From Buchnera aphidicola (Sitobion avenae) (lineage in GTDB: Bacteria; Pseudomonadota; Gammaproteobacteria; Enterobacterales; Enterobacteriaceae): a stretch of 64,000 nt of DNA. The stretch spans positions 572,178 through 636,177 of the forward strand of contig NZ_CP034855.1 in assembly GCF_005082585.1 (NCBI RefSeq), written 5' to 3'. The translations under genes and the position numbers were made by a program. Under the pieces are notes generated by a model. It worked only from the letters and a program-made list of their open reading frames with translations, was not told the DNA's origin and did not search any database. This document shows, piece by piece, positions 19,062 to 31,141 of this stretch (position 1 is the first letter of the stretch; the number at the start of each line of letters is the position of its first letter).

Positions 19062-21257
19062 TCAGGTTTTATATAAAGACAATTCTATTTTTCTTTCATT
19101 AAGGTTAACAGAAATTACTTTAACTTGCAACGAATCACCAAGACAATAAGTATTTCTTCTAGATTTACCAATAAGTTTAAGTCCTAAAGAATCAAAATAA
19201 TAATAATCATCATTTAAAGAAGCTATATGAACTAATCCATCAATAAAAAAATGATTTAGACGCACAAAAAAACCAAATGAAGTTACATTAGAAATCACAC
19301 CATTTAATATAGCACCGATTTTTTTATGCATAAAATCACATTTTAGCCAATCAACTACATCTCTACTCGCTTCATCTGCACGTCTTTCAGTTATAGAACA
19401 ATGCAACCCTATTTTTTTCATTTCATTGATACTATATAAAAAAGAATTAGAATAATTACAATTATTTATAGATATATCCTTATTTTTTAATAATAAATGT
19501 TTAATAACTCTATGTAATATAAGATCGGGATATCGTCTAATGGGTGAAGTGAAATGAACATAACTAGATAAAGATAAACCAAAATGACCACGATTATCTG
19601 GAGAATATACTGCTTGCTTCATAGAGCGTAATAATATTGTTTGAATCATTTCATATTCGGGACGATTCGAAACACTTCTCAACAAATTTGAATAATGAGT
19701 GGATTCTGGAACATCACCTCCCAATAATGTCAGTCCTAGTTCATTTAAAAATAAACGAAAACTAATAACATTATCTTTTTTAGGACGATCATGATTACGA
19801 AATAAAACAGGATGCTTATGTTTTTCAACAAAACGAGATGAAGCTATATTAGCTAATATCATACATGATTCAATAAATTTATGTGCATCATTTCGAGTAT
19901 TTTGATAAATACTTTTAATTCGAGAATCAGAATCTAAAATAAATCTAGGTTCTATATTTTCAAAATAAATACCTTTTTTAGAAATACTATCTTTATTTAA
20001 GATTTTCTGTAAATATGATAAATTCTTAATATCCTTTAAAAAATTTTTATATTTAGAACATAATAGAACGTCTCCATTCCACATTCTAAAAATCTCATCA
20101 TAAGTAAAGCGCCCATGAGAACATATAATTCCTTCATAATGTTTATAACTAATTAATTCTCCTTTATTTGATAAACTCATTTCGCATATCAAACATAAAC
20201 GTTCTACATGAGGATTTAAAGAACATAAATCTGTTGAAATTTTTTCTGGCAGCATAGGTATAACTAAAGATGGAAAATATATAGATGTACCTCTTTCTAA
20301 TGCTTCTTTATCTAAAGGAGTATCAGGTTGAATATAGAAGCTTACATCAGCAATAGCTACCCATAAGTTCCAACCTTCTTCTGGCGAATTAATTTGTCTT
20401 TTACAAAATACAGCATCATCAAAATCACGAGCATCCTCATCATCAATTGTAAAAAAAGGAAGATGTCTCAAATCTACACGATTTTTTAAATCAGATTGAT
20501 TTATTTTATTGCCAATTGTATATAATTGTTTTTTGATTTCTTCTGACCATAAAGAAGGAATAGAATGTGTACGCAGCGCCATTTCTATAGCTAAATTTGT
20601 ATTCATTTCTTTTCCTAGAACTTCTACTATCAATCCTTGTATTTTGACATTTCTAATAGGATGCTGCTTTAATTTTACCACTACAACAGATCCTGTAGAA
20701 ATATCTTCTTTAATAGCTGAGCAGATAAAAATCTTAAAACTAAAACGAGTATCATTTGGAATTACAAAGTTCATTCTACTATCAATATAATATCTACCAA
20801 CAATTAATACATTATTAGGCTGTAATAGTTTTAAAAACCTTGCTGAACTTCTTCTCTTTCCATGATTATTAACAATATGAGCAAGAATAATATCACCATG
20901 AATACAAGATTTCATTTGTTCTGATGAAAGCCACAGATCATCTTTTAATGTTTCTGTTCTAAGAAAACCATAACCATCTCTATGACCTATAACTTTTCCT
21001 TTAATTACTTTTAGACTTTCAGGAGCAATATAACAATGATTTTTAGTATATATAACTTGGCCATCTCGTTCCATGGCTCTCAATCTTCGACGTAACGCTT
21101 TTTTTTCTTCTTGATTATTAATACCAAATTTTTTTTCTAAATTTTTCTGACTTATTAGATCTTGACATTTTTGAAGCCACGAGGAAATATATTCCCGACT
21201 AGGAATCGGGTTTTTATATTTACTAGCTTCTCTTTTTTGGTAGGGATCTACTACCAT
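19062..21257 (-). CDS. rnr: RNase R exoribonuclease
   Basis: 3'-5' exoribonuclease that can degrade structured RNA. It has 731 residues, against 813 in E. coli. Visible in order: N-terminal helix-turn-helix region with PIPSREYISSWL, cold-shock domains with VIGHRDGYGFLR, the RNB catalytic domain with the metal-binding Asp cluster DDEDARDFDDAV, HFTSPIRRYPDL, and a final S1 domain (GVISNVTSFGFFVRLN). The protein stops right after S1 and so lacks the long Lys-rich tail of E. coli. ATG at 21257 (an alternative would be inside the conserved start). Confidence 0.95.
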   Translation of the reverse strand: MVVDPYQKREASKYKNPIPSREYISSWLQKCQDLISQKNLEKKFGINNQEEKKALRRRLRAMERDGQVIYTKNHCYIAPESLKVIKGKVIGHRDGYGFLRTETLKDDLWLSSEQMKSCIHGDIILAHIVNNHGKRRSSARFLKLLQPNNVLIVGRYYIDSRMNFVIPNDTRFSFKIFICSAIKEDISTGSVVVVKLKQHPIRNVKIQGLIVEVLGKEMNTNLAIEMALRTHSIPSLWSEEIKKQLYTIGNKINQSDLKNRVDLRHLPFFTIDDEDARDFDDAVFCKRQINSPEEGWNLWVAIADVSFYIQPDTPLDKEALERGTSIYFPSLVIPMLPEKISTDLCSLNPHVERLCLICEMSLSNKGELISYKHYEGIICSHGRFTYDEIFRMWNGDVLLCSKYKNFLKDIKNLSYLQKILNKDSISKKGIYFENIEPRFILDSDSRIKSIYQNTRNDAHKFIESCMILANIASSRFVEKHKHPVLFRNHDRPKKDNVISFRLFLNELGLTLLGGDVPESTHYSNLLRSVSNRPEYEMIQTILLRSMKQAVYSPDNRGHFGLSLSSYVHFTSPIRRYPDLILHRVIKHLLLKNKDISINNCNYSNSFLYSINEMKKIGLHCSITERRADEASRDVVDWLKCDFMHKKIGAILNGVISNVTSFGFFVRLNHFFIDGLVHIASLNDDYYYFDSLGLKLIGKSRRNTYCLGDSLQVKVISVNLNERKIELSLYKT

Positions 21258-21389
21258 ATTTACTTCTCCAAATATATTATTTTATAGTGAAATTATATGT
21301 TAATAAATTTTAATCTCATTTTTTATTTAATTCATTATAATTTGTTTGAAAAAAATATATTTAATTTTTTAAATCAAAAATAATTAGTT

Positions 21390-22688
<1,299 letters not shown>

Positions 22689-22734
22689 TTATAATGCCTA
22701 TTTGTATTAAATATTTTAACTCTTACATTTAAAA

Positions 22735-23673
22735 TTATCGATTTTCAATATGAATCATTTTATTTATATAGTGAAAAAAGTCGCTATCTGAATCAATTAA
22801 CATGATATTTCCATTATTTTTAAAACTATTTTCATATGCACGTAAACTACGAATAAAAAAATAAAAATCTGGTTCCTTGCTAAAATGTTCTGAAAATAAT
22901 TTTGTTACTTCAGCTTCTCCTTGACCTTTAATTATTAAAGCCTGTTTTTGTGCTTCAGCTAATATCATGGATACTTTATAATCCGCTGCCGCACGTAGTT
23001 TTTCAGCTTTTTCTTGTCCTTGAGAACGTTGGCTTCTTGCTACGGATTCTCTTTCTGCTCTCATGCGATTATATATAGCATCAGAGACTTCGATAGGTAA
23101 ATTAATTTGTTTAATACGAACATCTACTACTTGAATTCCTAACGCATTCATGCTATTTACATTAATCAAAGAAGTTTTTTCTAAATTAATACTTCCTTCA
23201 TTTAATGCGTTTAAAACATCAGTTGTTAATCTTCCTCGTGAATCAGTAACAATTTCTTTAACATTAAGACAGCCGATCTCAGATCGCAATCGATCACTAA
23301 ATTTTCTTTTCAATAGTACTTCGGCTTGTAAAATATCACCTCCTCCAGTTGCGAGGTAATAACGACTAAAATCATTAATACGCCATTTTATATAAGAGTC
23401 GACAATTAGATCTTTTTTTTCTTTTGTAACAAAACGATCTGCTTGATTGTCCATAGTATGAATTCGACTATCTAACATTTTAACTGTTTCTAAAAATGGC
23501 AATTTAAAATGCAACCCAGGATAGTATACTACTGTTTTTTGTTCATTATTACGCAAAACTTTTCCGAACTGCAAAACAATACCACACTCCCCTTCTTTCA
23601 CAATAAAAAAAGAAGAAGATAGTAAAAGAAGCATCATACTTGACAGGAAAATAAAGATTTTACTCATATTCAT
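22735..23673 (-). CDS. hflC: HflC, modulator of FtsH protease
   Basis: Inner-membrane SPFH/prohibitin protein that with HflK encloses the FtsH protease. It has 312 residues, against 334 in E. coli; the difference is a low-complexity segment missing after the VTDSRGRL region. It has an N-terminal membrane anchor (about 4-24), then the SPFH domain with FVTKEKKDLIVDSYIKWRI, and a C-terminal region with AEKLRAAADYKV and FIRSLRAYENSF. The ATG at 23673 overlaps the hflK stop as ATGA; an ATG two codons later is also possible. Preceded by GAGAGAG. Confidence 0.95.
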   Translation of the reverse strand: MNMSKIFIFLSSMMLLLLSSSFFIVKEGECGIVLQFGKVLRNNEQKTVVYYPGLHFKLPFLETVKMLDSRIHTMDNQADRFVTKEKKDLIVDSYIKWRINDFSRYYLATGGGDILQAEVLLKRKFSDRLRSEIGCLNVKEIVTDSRGRLTTDVLNALNEGSINLEKTSLINVNSMNALGIQVVDVRIKQINLPIEVSDAIYNRMRAERESVARSQRSQGQEKAEKLRAAADYKVSMILAEAQKQALIIKGQGEAEVTKLFSEHFSKEPDFYFFIRSLRAYENSFKNNGNIMLIDSDSDFFHYINKMIHIENR

Positions 23674-24893
23674 TCTCTCTCTATATTTTTCAGATTACTT
23701 CGAATAGAATCAATATGACGTTGTTCTAAAACATTATTAGGAAATAACGAAGAAAAATGATTATTTTTTCTTTTCTTTTTATTAAACAAAGAACCCTTTT
23801 TGTCAAAATTATTAATTTTATTTTTAAAACTTTTATGCAATGATTTTATATTAGAAAAAAAGTTATCTAAAGATAAAAAAAATATTGAATTATTGTTCTT
23901 ATTAATAAATATTTTTTTATTTTTGCTTAACAATCTTTCCATAGATTCTATATAAAGACGCTTTAAAGTTATTGTTTTAGCCATTCTATATTCAGGTACA
24001 ATTTTAGAAAAACGAGCCACTTCTCCTTGAGCTTCTAAAGTAATACGTGAAGAATATGCTCGTGCTTCTTCTAAAATTCTTTGAGCTTTACCATTTGCTT
24101 TAGGCTGAACTTCATTTGAATAAGCCTCAGCTTCACGGACGTATTGTTCACGATTTTCACGTGCCGCAATTGCATCATCAAAAGCAGCTTTTACTTCTTC
24201 AGGAGGTCGAGCTTTTTGAAAATTAACATCTAATATTGTGATTCCCATTTTATATGGTTTGATTATGTCTTCAATTTCTTTTTGAGTATCACTTCGTACT
24301 AAAGTACGTCCTTCTGTCAACACTCGATCCATAGTCGAATGTCCTATAACACCTCTCAATGCACTATCTGTTGCTTGACGTAAACTATCATCTGGATAAG
24401 AAACAGAAAAAAGATAATCGGCTGGATTAGTTATTTTATATTGTACATTCATCTCTACACGTACTACATTTTCATCTGAAGTCAACATTATACCTGAAGT
24501 AGCCAACTCACGTACCGTTTCAACATTTACAGCTTTAACTTCGTTAAAAAAAACAGGTCTCCAATTTAATCCTGGTTCGACTAAATGACTAAATCTACCA
24601 AAACTAGTAATTACACCGCGTTCAGCTTCTTTAATAGTATAAAAACCACTGATACACCAAATAAAAAAACTTATCAATATTATTATTGAAAAAGGATGAA
24701 TTATTTTTTTTGATGAGTATGAAGAATTAGTGTTTTTAGTAATAGTATTTTTAATACTATATAAAAAATTTTTTATATCTGATACGGTAGTTTTTTTTTC
24801 ATATTTATTATCTGAACAGTTTTTGCTATTACCGTTCTTATTCCCCCATGGATCAAATTCAGGTTCATTATTATTTGGTTTATTCCAAACCAT
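23670..24893 (-). CDS. hflK: HflK, modulator of FtsH protease
   Basis: Partner of HflC in the membrane complex around FtsH. It has 407 residues (E. coli 419). A hydrophilic Asn-rich N-terminus (MVWNKPNNNEPEFDPWG, like E. coli MAWNQPGNN) is followed by a membrane segment (about 70-92) and the SPFH domain with EAERGVITSFGRF and LTSDENVVRVEM. The C-terminal tail is Lys/Asn-rich. The start is set at ATG 24893 because GAGG lies 7 bases upstream and the family N-terminus fits; an ATG four codons earlier overlaps that site. Confidence 0.95.
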   Translation of the reverse strand: MVWNKPNNNEPEFDPWGNKNGNSKNCSDNKYEKKTTVSDIKNFLYSIKNTITKNTNSSYSSKKIIHPFSIIILISFFIWCISGFYTIKEAERGVITSFGRFSHLVEPGLNWRPVFFNEVKAVNVETVRELATSGIMLTSDENVVRVEMNVQYKITNPADYLFSVSYPDDSLRQATDSALRGVIGHSTMDRVLTEGRTLVRSDTQKEIEDIIKPYKMGITILDVNFQKARPPEEVKAAFDDAIAARENREQYVREAEAYSNEVQPKANGKAQRILEEARAYSSRITLEAQGEVARFSKIVPEYRMAKTITLKRLYIESMERLLSKNKKIFINKNNNSIFFLSLDNFFSNIKSLHKSFKNKINNFDKKGSLFNKKKRKNNHFSSLFPNNVLEQRHIDSIRSNLKNIERE

Positions 24894-25057
24894 CTTATGC
24901 CTCATTTGTTAATTTTACTACTAAAATAAACTTTGAAAAATAATTTAAGAAATTATATTTTTTTATAGATGATAAGATCTAAAAAAAGTTATTATTAAAA
25001 TAATATACCTTATATTCTATTGGAATAAAAATGCGTTTTTTATAAAAATTTTTCTAA

Positions 25058-26008
25058 TCATGTAGAAAATTTATTGTTTTTTTGAAGGACATCTAATATT
25101 TTTTGAACCAAAATATTGAAATTAGAATCATATAATATTTTATTAAGATTATTCCATTTTTTTAACCAGGTTAATTGATGTTTAGCAAGTTTTCTTGTGG
25201 CATATATTATTTTTTTAAACATTTCTGCATAACTATTTTTATATTCAAGATATTCCCAGATTTGACGATATCCTATACATCGAATAGATGGCAAATTTAT
25301 ATGCAAATCTCCTCTCAAAAAGAGAATTTCTACCTCTTTTTGAAAACCCAAAATCAACATTTTTTTTACACGAAGTTCAATTTTATTGTTTAACCATTCT
25401 TTGTTTGGAGGCATAATGGCAAATTGAAAAATATTATATGATAATTCATAGTTATTTTTTTCTTTTAGTTCTGTTAAGTTTTTTCCAGAAATATAAAAAA
25501 CTTCTAGAGCTCTTAATAATCTTTGAAAATCATTTCTATGAATTCTGCTAGCAGAAACAGGATCTATTAATTCTAATCTTTTATGTAAAAAATTTTTCTT
25601 ATTGCTTGTTTGTAATAAATATTCACGAACTTTGATATTAGATGGTGGCAAAATAGATAATCCATGTAGTAATGTATGATAATAAAACATTGTTCCACCA
25701 ACAAGACAAGGTATCTTTCCTAATTTAATAACGTCATCAATGGCTTTTAACGCATCTTTTTGAAACTCTGCAGCTGAATAACTTTCAATTGGATCTTTTA
25801 TACTTAATAAACGATGAGGGTGATTAGACAAATCAGAAGAACTTGGTTTATCTGTTCCAATATCCATTCCACGGTAAATTAATGCAGAATCTACACTAAT
25901 TAATTCTATTGGCAAAAATTTTCTCATATAAATAGCAAGTCGACTCTTTCCACATCCTGTAGGCCCCATTAAAAAAATAACAAAAGGTTTATTTTTTATA
26001 AAATTCAT
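25058..26008 (-). CDS. miaA: tRNA dimethylallyltransferase MiaA
   Basis: Adds the dimethylallyl group to A37 of tRNAs that read U-starting codons, the first step to ms2i6A. It has 316 residues, as in E. coli. P-loop LMGPTGCGKSRLAI, ISVDSALIYRGMDIGTDKPS, VGGTMFYYH and the LPSIRCIGYRQIWEYL motif are present. The start is ATG 26008, which overlaps the mutL stop as ATGA; the frame is open to a GTG at 26023. In E. coli hfq and hflX follow; here neither is found between miaA and hflK. Confidence 0.96.
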   Translation of the reverse strand: MNFIKNKPFVIFLMGPTGCGKSRLAIYMRKFLPIELISVDSALIYRGMDIGTDKPSSSDLSNHPHRLLSIKDPIESYSAAEFQKDALKAIDDVIKLGKIPCLVGGTMFYYHTLLHGLSILPPSNIKVREYLLQTSNKKNFLHKRLELIDPVSASRIHRNDFQRLLRALEVFYISGKNLTELKEKNNYELSYNIFQFAIMPPNKEWLNNKIELRVKKMLILGFQKEVEILFLRGDLHINLPSIRCIGYRQIWEYLEYKNSYAEMFKKIIYATRKLAKHQLTWLKKWNNLNKILYDSNFNILVQKILDVLQKNNKFST

Positions 26009-27759
26009 ATTTTTAAGATACACAAAGCTTTATTAATATTTATTTTTTGTAGTAATTTTGGCGGAGGATTTTTTAGTAATAAAGGACAATAATATTCCAT
26101 TTCCAAAAGTACTTTAATACCATTAGTACGAGTCCAATCTTTTAGTTCTATAAAAACATTAATATAAAACCAATCTACTATTTGTGAAATTAAAACTGGT
26201 TTTTTAAGAAATAAAAATTTAAAAAAATCTGATACAACTACATTAGTATTGCATTTTTTTAAAAAGATAGGAATAGAACATAAAATAACATAGTTTTTTT
26301 TAAAAATTAAACGAAATCCAAATTTTAATAAAGTTTCTTTAATATGGAATAAAATTCCATATTCTTGAGGTGTAGTATTAATTTTAATATTACTTGAAAA
26401 ATACTCATATATTATTTTTTTTTCAATATTATCTTTCAACTTTTGTCTTCTAACCATTCCTTTAGCTAAAGGAAAAGAAATCAATAAAAAATTTTTACGA
26501 TGATGAATTAATCCATAATATTCACGTGTAATTGTTAATAATTTTCCAATAGAACATTGGTATTTTTCTAGAAAAATATCGAAAGCAAGATCATTACATA
26601 TTTTTTTTATATTTATATTTTTAAAATATTTTTTTTTGAAAAAAAATAAAGATATTAATGTTAAAAAAATAGAATCTAAAGGATTAGAATGAATTTTTTT
26701 TTCATCATGTAAATTAATTCTTGGATTAGATAAAGAATCCTTTGATAAATATTTTTTTTCTATTTTTTTTAAATTATAAAAAACAGTTTCATAAATAAAT
26801 TTATAAATTACATTGGGTTTATGAAATTTAATTTCATTTTTAGTCGGATGAATGTTGAAATCAATATTATCAGGTGAAATTTCTAAATACAAAATAAATG
26901 ATATATTTGTTTTTCCTATTGTTTCATGATAAGCAGAACGAACAGCTTTAAGAAAAATATTATTATAAATACATCGATTATTAACATAACAATATTGAAT
27001 ATTTTTTAATTCTTTGCATGCATATGGATGTGATATCCATCCAAATAAAATCATATTGTACTTATTTTTTTCTTTTACTTCCAGAAATTGATTAGCATCA
27101 GATATATTGAATATATCTTGTAATCTATGAATTTTATTATTTTTATTATTCACAGAATTATATTTAATAATTAATTTCTTGTTATGTTCAAGAGAAAAAT
27201 TTACATAAAAATAGGATAAAGCTATTTTTCGAACTACTTCACAAATTTTTAAAAATTCTAGTTTTTTATTTTTTAAAAATTTAAGACGAACTGGCATATT
27301 ATAAAATAAATTTTCTATTATAATAGTAGTACCTTGAGGATGTGCTATCGGTTGCAAAGGGATATAATTATTAGAAAATCCTTCTAAATATATCTTCCAA
27401 GCACAATCATTAAATTGAGTACAAGAAATCAAAGTTAATCTTGAAACAGCTCTAATACTAGCTAAAGCTTCGCCACGAAATCCGAAAGTAGTAAGTACAT
27501 CTAAATCTGATAATGAAGTAATTTTACTTGTGGCATGATGGCACACTGCAAGTAATAAATCTTTTTTATTAATACCGCAACCGTCATCTTTTAAGATAAT
27601 AGATTGAAACCCGCTTTTTTCGATGAAAATATTAATATTTTTTGATCCGGCATCTATACTATTCTCTATAATCTCTTTAACAACTGAAGCTGGACGTTCA
27701 ATAATTTCTCCAGCAGAAATTTGACTTGATAAATCTTTTGGCAATACACGAATAGACAT
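26005..27759 (-). CDS. mutL: DNA mismatch repair protein MutL
   Basis: ATPase that links MutS to downstream repair steps. It has 584 residues (E. coli 615). The GHKL ATPase motifs are intact: ENSIDAGSKNI, KDDGCGI, ATSKI with TTFGFRGEALASI, and the later QGTTIIIENLFYNMPVR. The middle NIDFNIHPTKNEIKF is conserved; the linker and C-terminal dimerisation domain are recognisable but diverged and Lys-rich. ATG at 27759. Translationally coupled to miaA. The E. coli upstream neighbour amiB is located elsewhere in this window (33.8 kb). Confidence 0.95.
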   Translation of the reverse strand: MSIRVLPKDLSSQISAGEIIERPASVVKEIIENSIDAGSKNINIFIEKSGFQSIILKDDGCGINKKDLLLAVCHHATSKITSLSDLDVLTTFGFRGEALASIRAVSRLTLISCTQFNDCAWKIYLEGFSNNYIPLQPIAHPQGTTIIIENLFYNMPVRLKFLKNKKLEFLKICEVVRKIALSYFYVNFSLEHNKKLIIKYNSVNNKNNKIHRLQDIFNISDANQFLEVKEKNKYNMILFGWISHPYACKELKNIQYCYVNNRCIYNNIFLKAVRSAYHETIGKTNISFILYLEISPDNIDFNIHPTKNEIKFHKPNVIYKFIYETVFYNLKKIEKKYLSKDSLSNPRINLHDEKKIHSNPLDSIFLTLISLFFFKKKYFKNINIKKICNDLAFDIFLEKYQCSIGKLLTITREYYGLIHHRKNFLLISFPLAKGMVRRQKLKDNIEKKIIYEYFSSNIKINTTPQEYGILFHIKETLLKFGFRLIFKKNYVILCSIPIFLKKCNTNVVVSDFFKFLFLKKPVLISQIVDWFYINVFIELKDWTRTNGIKVLLEMEYYCPLLLKNPPPKLLQKININKALCILKI

Positions 27760-27833
27760 TACCTTATTCTCTAAATTTATATAAAATACTATTTATAAAA
27801 ATTAAAATAATATCATATTAAATTCCTATAATT

Positions 27834-27850
27834 AAAAACAGTTTTACTGT
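27834..27850 (-). terminator. Probable terminator of mtlD
   Basis: On the minus strand ACAGT and ACTGT (complements of 27846-27850 and 27838-27842) form a 5-bp stem with an AAA loop, followed at once by a T-rich run TTTTTAATT. It lies 10 bases after the mtlD stop, a good position for an intrinsic terminator. Confidence 0.5.
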
Positions 27851-27859
27851 CTACACAAT

Positions 27860-29014
27860 TCAACTATTTTTTAAAATTGAATTATATTCTAAAATGATAG
27901 AATTAACTTCTTCACTATTTTCACATAAATTGCAAATTTTAATTAAAGTTTTTTTAAAACCCTGTTTTTTTATTAAAGATGCAATCTGTATTGATTCTAG
28001 ATCATTTAAATTCTGATAAAAAAATGCTGATGCAATGCCTTTTACTAAATTAGAATAAGGTAGTTGATATTTAATAGTCCCTAGAAGGGGTTTAATTAAA
28101 CGTTCTTCTTTTCCTAGTTTTTGTAGTGGATTTCTTGCTATTCTTTCAAGGTTGTCTGATAAAAAAGGATTTTTAAAACGTGAAAAAATTTTTTTGATGT
28201 AAGATAAGTGATCATTTTTATTAAATTTATAACGTTTTATTAATACTGATCCACTTTCTTCCATAGCAGATCTCACAATAAAACCTATTTTTTCATCTGA
28301 AGTCGCTTCTTGTATAGTTTTATATTTTTTTATTAAACCTAAATAAGCTGCTATAGCATGACCGGTATTTAATGTAAATAATTTTCGTTCTACAAATGCA
28401 TTTAAATTATTACTCAGCTTCATGTCAATTATTTTTGGAATTCTTCCTTTAAATTGAGAGGCATTAACAATCCATTCTTTAAAGTCTTCGGCAACTAAAA
28501 ATAAATAATCTTTTTTATTAACTAATGGTATAATTGTATCGATGCTACAATCTATAAAACCAATATATTCATTTAAATAATCATGATATTTTATTGGTAA
28601 TTTTTTAAGAACTTCTTGTTTTAAAAAAGAACTAGCTTGAATTTTATTTTCACAAGCAATGATATTAAGTGGTTTGATAGACTTGTTTTTAATTTTGAGT
28701 TTTATTCCACGCATGATAACTAAAGCAATTTTATCTAATACACGCGGACCTACCGCAGTTGTAATTAAATCAACTATAGAAATTATTTTTATAATATTTG
28801 AATCATTAGAGTTTATAGCACTGACTCTTTTAACATCAACAATGTTTTTTGTAGTAGCACTTATTATTTGAACAGAATATTCTTTATTACGATTAATAGC
28901 ATCTACTATCTCTTGATTTACATCAGAAAAAATAACGTTAAAACCAGATTGTGATAATGTTTTTCCAACAAAACCCCGACCAATATTTCCAGCTCCAAAA
29001 TGTAGTGCTTGCAT
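27860..29014 (-). CDS. mtlD: Mannitol-1-phosphate 5-dehydrogenase
   Basis: Oxidises mannitol 1-phosphate to fructose 6-phosphate with NAD. It has 384 residues (E. coli 382). The N-terminal Rossmann motif HFGAGNIGRGFVGKTL and the family signatures TTAVGPRVLDKIA and LNTGHAIAAYLG (with the catalytic Lys/His region) are present. ATG at 29014, 42 bases after the mtlA stop. The repressor gene mtlR of E. coli is not present after it. With MtlA and Pgi it feeds mannitol into glycolysis. Confidence 0.96.
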   Translation of the reverse strand: MQALHFGAGNIGRGFVGKTLSQSGFNVIFSDVNQEIVDAINRNKEYSVQIISATTKNIVDVKRVSAINSNDSNIIKIISIVDLITTAVGPRVLDKIALVIMRGIKLKIKNKSIKPLNIIACENKIQASSFLKQEVLKKLPIKYHDYLNEYIGFIDCSIDTIIPLVNKKDYLFLVAEDFKEWIVNASQFKGRIPKIIDMKLSNNLNAFVERKLFTLNTGHAIAAYLGLIKKYKTIQEATSDEKIGFIVRSAMEESGSVLIKRYKFNKNDHLSYIKKIFSRFKNPFLSDNLERIARNPLQKLGKEERLIKPLLGTIKYQLPYSNLVKGIASAFFYQNLNDLESIQIASLIKKQGFKKTLIKICNLCENSEEVNSIILEYNSILKNS

Positions 29015-29056
29015 ATAAGTAAGTCCAATAAAATTTTATAAAAAACTATTAGAAAA

Positions 29057-30961
29057 TTAAATTTTTTCAGTAGTTAAAAGTGATAATGCTTCTTTTACAC
29101 TAGTAGTATTGGATAACTTTTTAATTGTATCTTTATTGTCTAATACATTAGTAATATTACTAACTACCATAATATGTTCATTATTTTTCGCTGCAATTCC
29201 AATAACGAGATAAGCAATATCTTCTGCTTCTTCTCCAAAATGAACCCCATTAGGGAATTGACAAAAAATTATTCCAGTTCGTAATACAGAATCTTTTGCC
29301 TCAATAGTTCCATGTGGTAATGCTATTGATTCTCCCAACCAAGTAGAAGCTATTTTTTCTCTCTCTAGCATTGAATTAATATAATCAGATTTTACATAAC
29401 CTTGCTTTACTAAATTATTTCCAACAATATTGATTGCTTCTTCTTTATTATTTGCATGTTGATTAAGAATAATATTCTCTTCAGTTAGATGAAATAAATT
29501 ATATGATTTTTCTACATTATTAATATTGATAGCATTCTTATGATTATCATCTAAAAAAATTATATTTTCCATTAATTTTCGTATTAAATTATCATAAAAA
29601 CTATTATTAAGAAAGTTTTTTAAAGATACATGCTTAGCATGTGGTGCATATTTTTGAGCTCGATGTGTTAGATTTTGATGTGTAATTACTAAATCTGCTT
29701 TTTTAGGTAATACATTAATTGCCATATTTAATACAGAAATATGAGTTAAATTAGCATTTTTTATTTTTTTACGTAGAATACTTGCACCCATGGCACTAGA
29801 TCCCATTCCTGCATCACACGCCACAATAATCGTTTTAATTTTTCTATTAAATTGTAAAGTATGAAAACTGTCTTCTAATGTTTCTTGAACAAAAAGATCT
29901 TTATTTTTTTGTGTAGCATTTTTATCATCTTTTTTAAAAGTGTAAAAAAAATTATATTTTAACAATACGGCAGCACTTAAAAAAGAAATAATAAAAGAAC
30001 AAAAAATAGAAAGAATATTAGAAAAATATAAATCTTTAGGAGTCATGGCTAGAATAGATAAAATAGAACCTGGTGACGCAGCTGAAATCAAACCACCATG
30101 TAATAAAACAAGCATGAAAATACCACTCATGCCACCTAAGATAAGAGCAAAAATTAATTTTGGTTTAATTAAGACGTAAGGAAAATAAATTTCATGAACT
30201 CCTCCTAAAAATTCGATAATTGCTGCTCCTCCAGAAGATTTACGAAGTTCACCTTTTCCGAAAAAAAACCATGCTATTAACACACCTAATCCTGGACCTG
30301 GATTAGATTCAATTAAAAAAAATATAGAACTACGTTTTTCTAATGCATCTTGAATGCCTAAAGGAGAAAAAATTCCATGATTAATAATATTATTTAAAAA
30401 AAATATTTTAGATGGTTCTATTATAATAGAAATAAGAGGTAATAAATTATAAGATACAATAATTTTTATTAATTTTCCTAAAATATGAGAAGTCCATTCA
30501 ATAAATGGTCCAATTGTAAAAAATGAAAGTACTGCTAATAATATTCCACAAATAGCAAGAGAAAAATTATTCACTAACATTTCAAAACCATTTTTTATTT
30601 TATTTTCTATTTTGCTATCAAAATATTTTATAGTCCATCCACCTAAAGGTCCTGCAATCATGCCACCTAATAACATCGGTATATCAGTACTGGTAATAAC
30701 TCCTATAGTGGTTATACTACCGACTAAACTTCCTCTTAAACCAGAAACTAAACCGCCTCCAGTATATCCAATTAAAATAGGTAAAAGATAGAAAATTATA
30801 GGTGATATTAATTTTTCTAAAGTTTTATTAGGGTGCCATCCTAATGGCATAAATAAAGCAGTCATTATTCCCCATGCAATAAAAATACTTATATTAGGCA
30901 TAATCATGCTGCTTAAAAATCGACCAAAATTTTGTATTTTCAATTTAATTAATATAAACAT
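29057..30961 (-). CDS. mtlA: Mannitol PTS permease EIICBA
   Basis: Imports and phosphorylates mannitol. It has 634 residues from ATG 30961 (E. coli 637). Domain order: EIIC with repeated membrane helices (about 15-340) including [15 protein letters not shown] with the phosphocysteine motif [14 protein letters not shown] (near 380), and EIIA with the phosphohistidine motif [13 protein letters not shown] (near 550). The frame is open to a GTG at 30970, but ATG 30961 aligns with the E. coli start and has GAG 8 bases upstream. Intact phosphorylation sites argue that it is functional. Confidence 0.96.
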   Translation of the reverse strand: MFILIKLKIQNFGRFLSSMIMPNISIFIAWGIMTALFMPLGWHPNKTLEKLISPIIFYLLPILIGYTGGGLVSGLRGSLVGSITTIGVITSTDIPMLLGGMIAGPLGGWTIKYFDSKIENKIKNGFEMLVNNFSLAICGILLAVLSFFTIGPFIEWTSHILGKLIKIIVSYNLLPLISIIIEPSKIFFLNNIINHGIFSPLGIQDALEKRSSIFFLIESNPGPGLGVLIAWFFFGKGELRKSSGGAAIIEFLGGVHEIYFPYVLIKPKLIFALILGGMSGIFMLVLLHGGLISAASPGSILSILAMTPKDLYFSNILSIFCSFIISFLSAAVLLKYNFFYTFKKDDKNATQKNKDLFVQETLEDSFHTLQFNRKIKTIIVACDAGMGSSAMGASILRKKIKNANLTHISVLNMAINVLPKKADLVITHQNLTHRAQKYAPHAKHVSLKNFLNNSFYDNLIRKLMENIIFLDDNHKNAININNVEKSYNLFHLTEENIILNQHANNKEEAINIVGNNLVKQGYVKSDYINSMLEREKIASTWLGESIALPHGTIEAKDSVLRTGIIFCQFPNGVHFGEEAEDIAYLVIGIAAKNNEHIMVVSNITNVLDNKDTIKKLSNTTSVKEALSLLTTEKI

Positions 30962-31141
30962 AATAACCACTCATATTCTTAAAAAAATAAAATTTTTAAA
31001 ATAATTTAAAAGTAAAATATTAATTATTGAATTATTAATTCAATTAGATGAAAAGAAATGTTTAACTAATATATCAATATTACTTAAAGAAAATTTTTAA
31101 TACATTTTTTAATTTGAATATTTTTCTAAATCATAACATTT

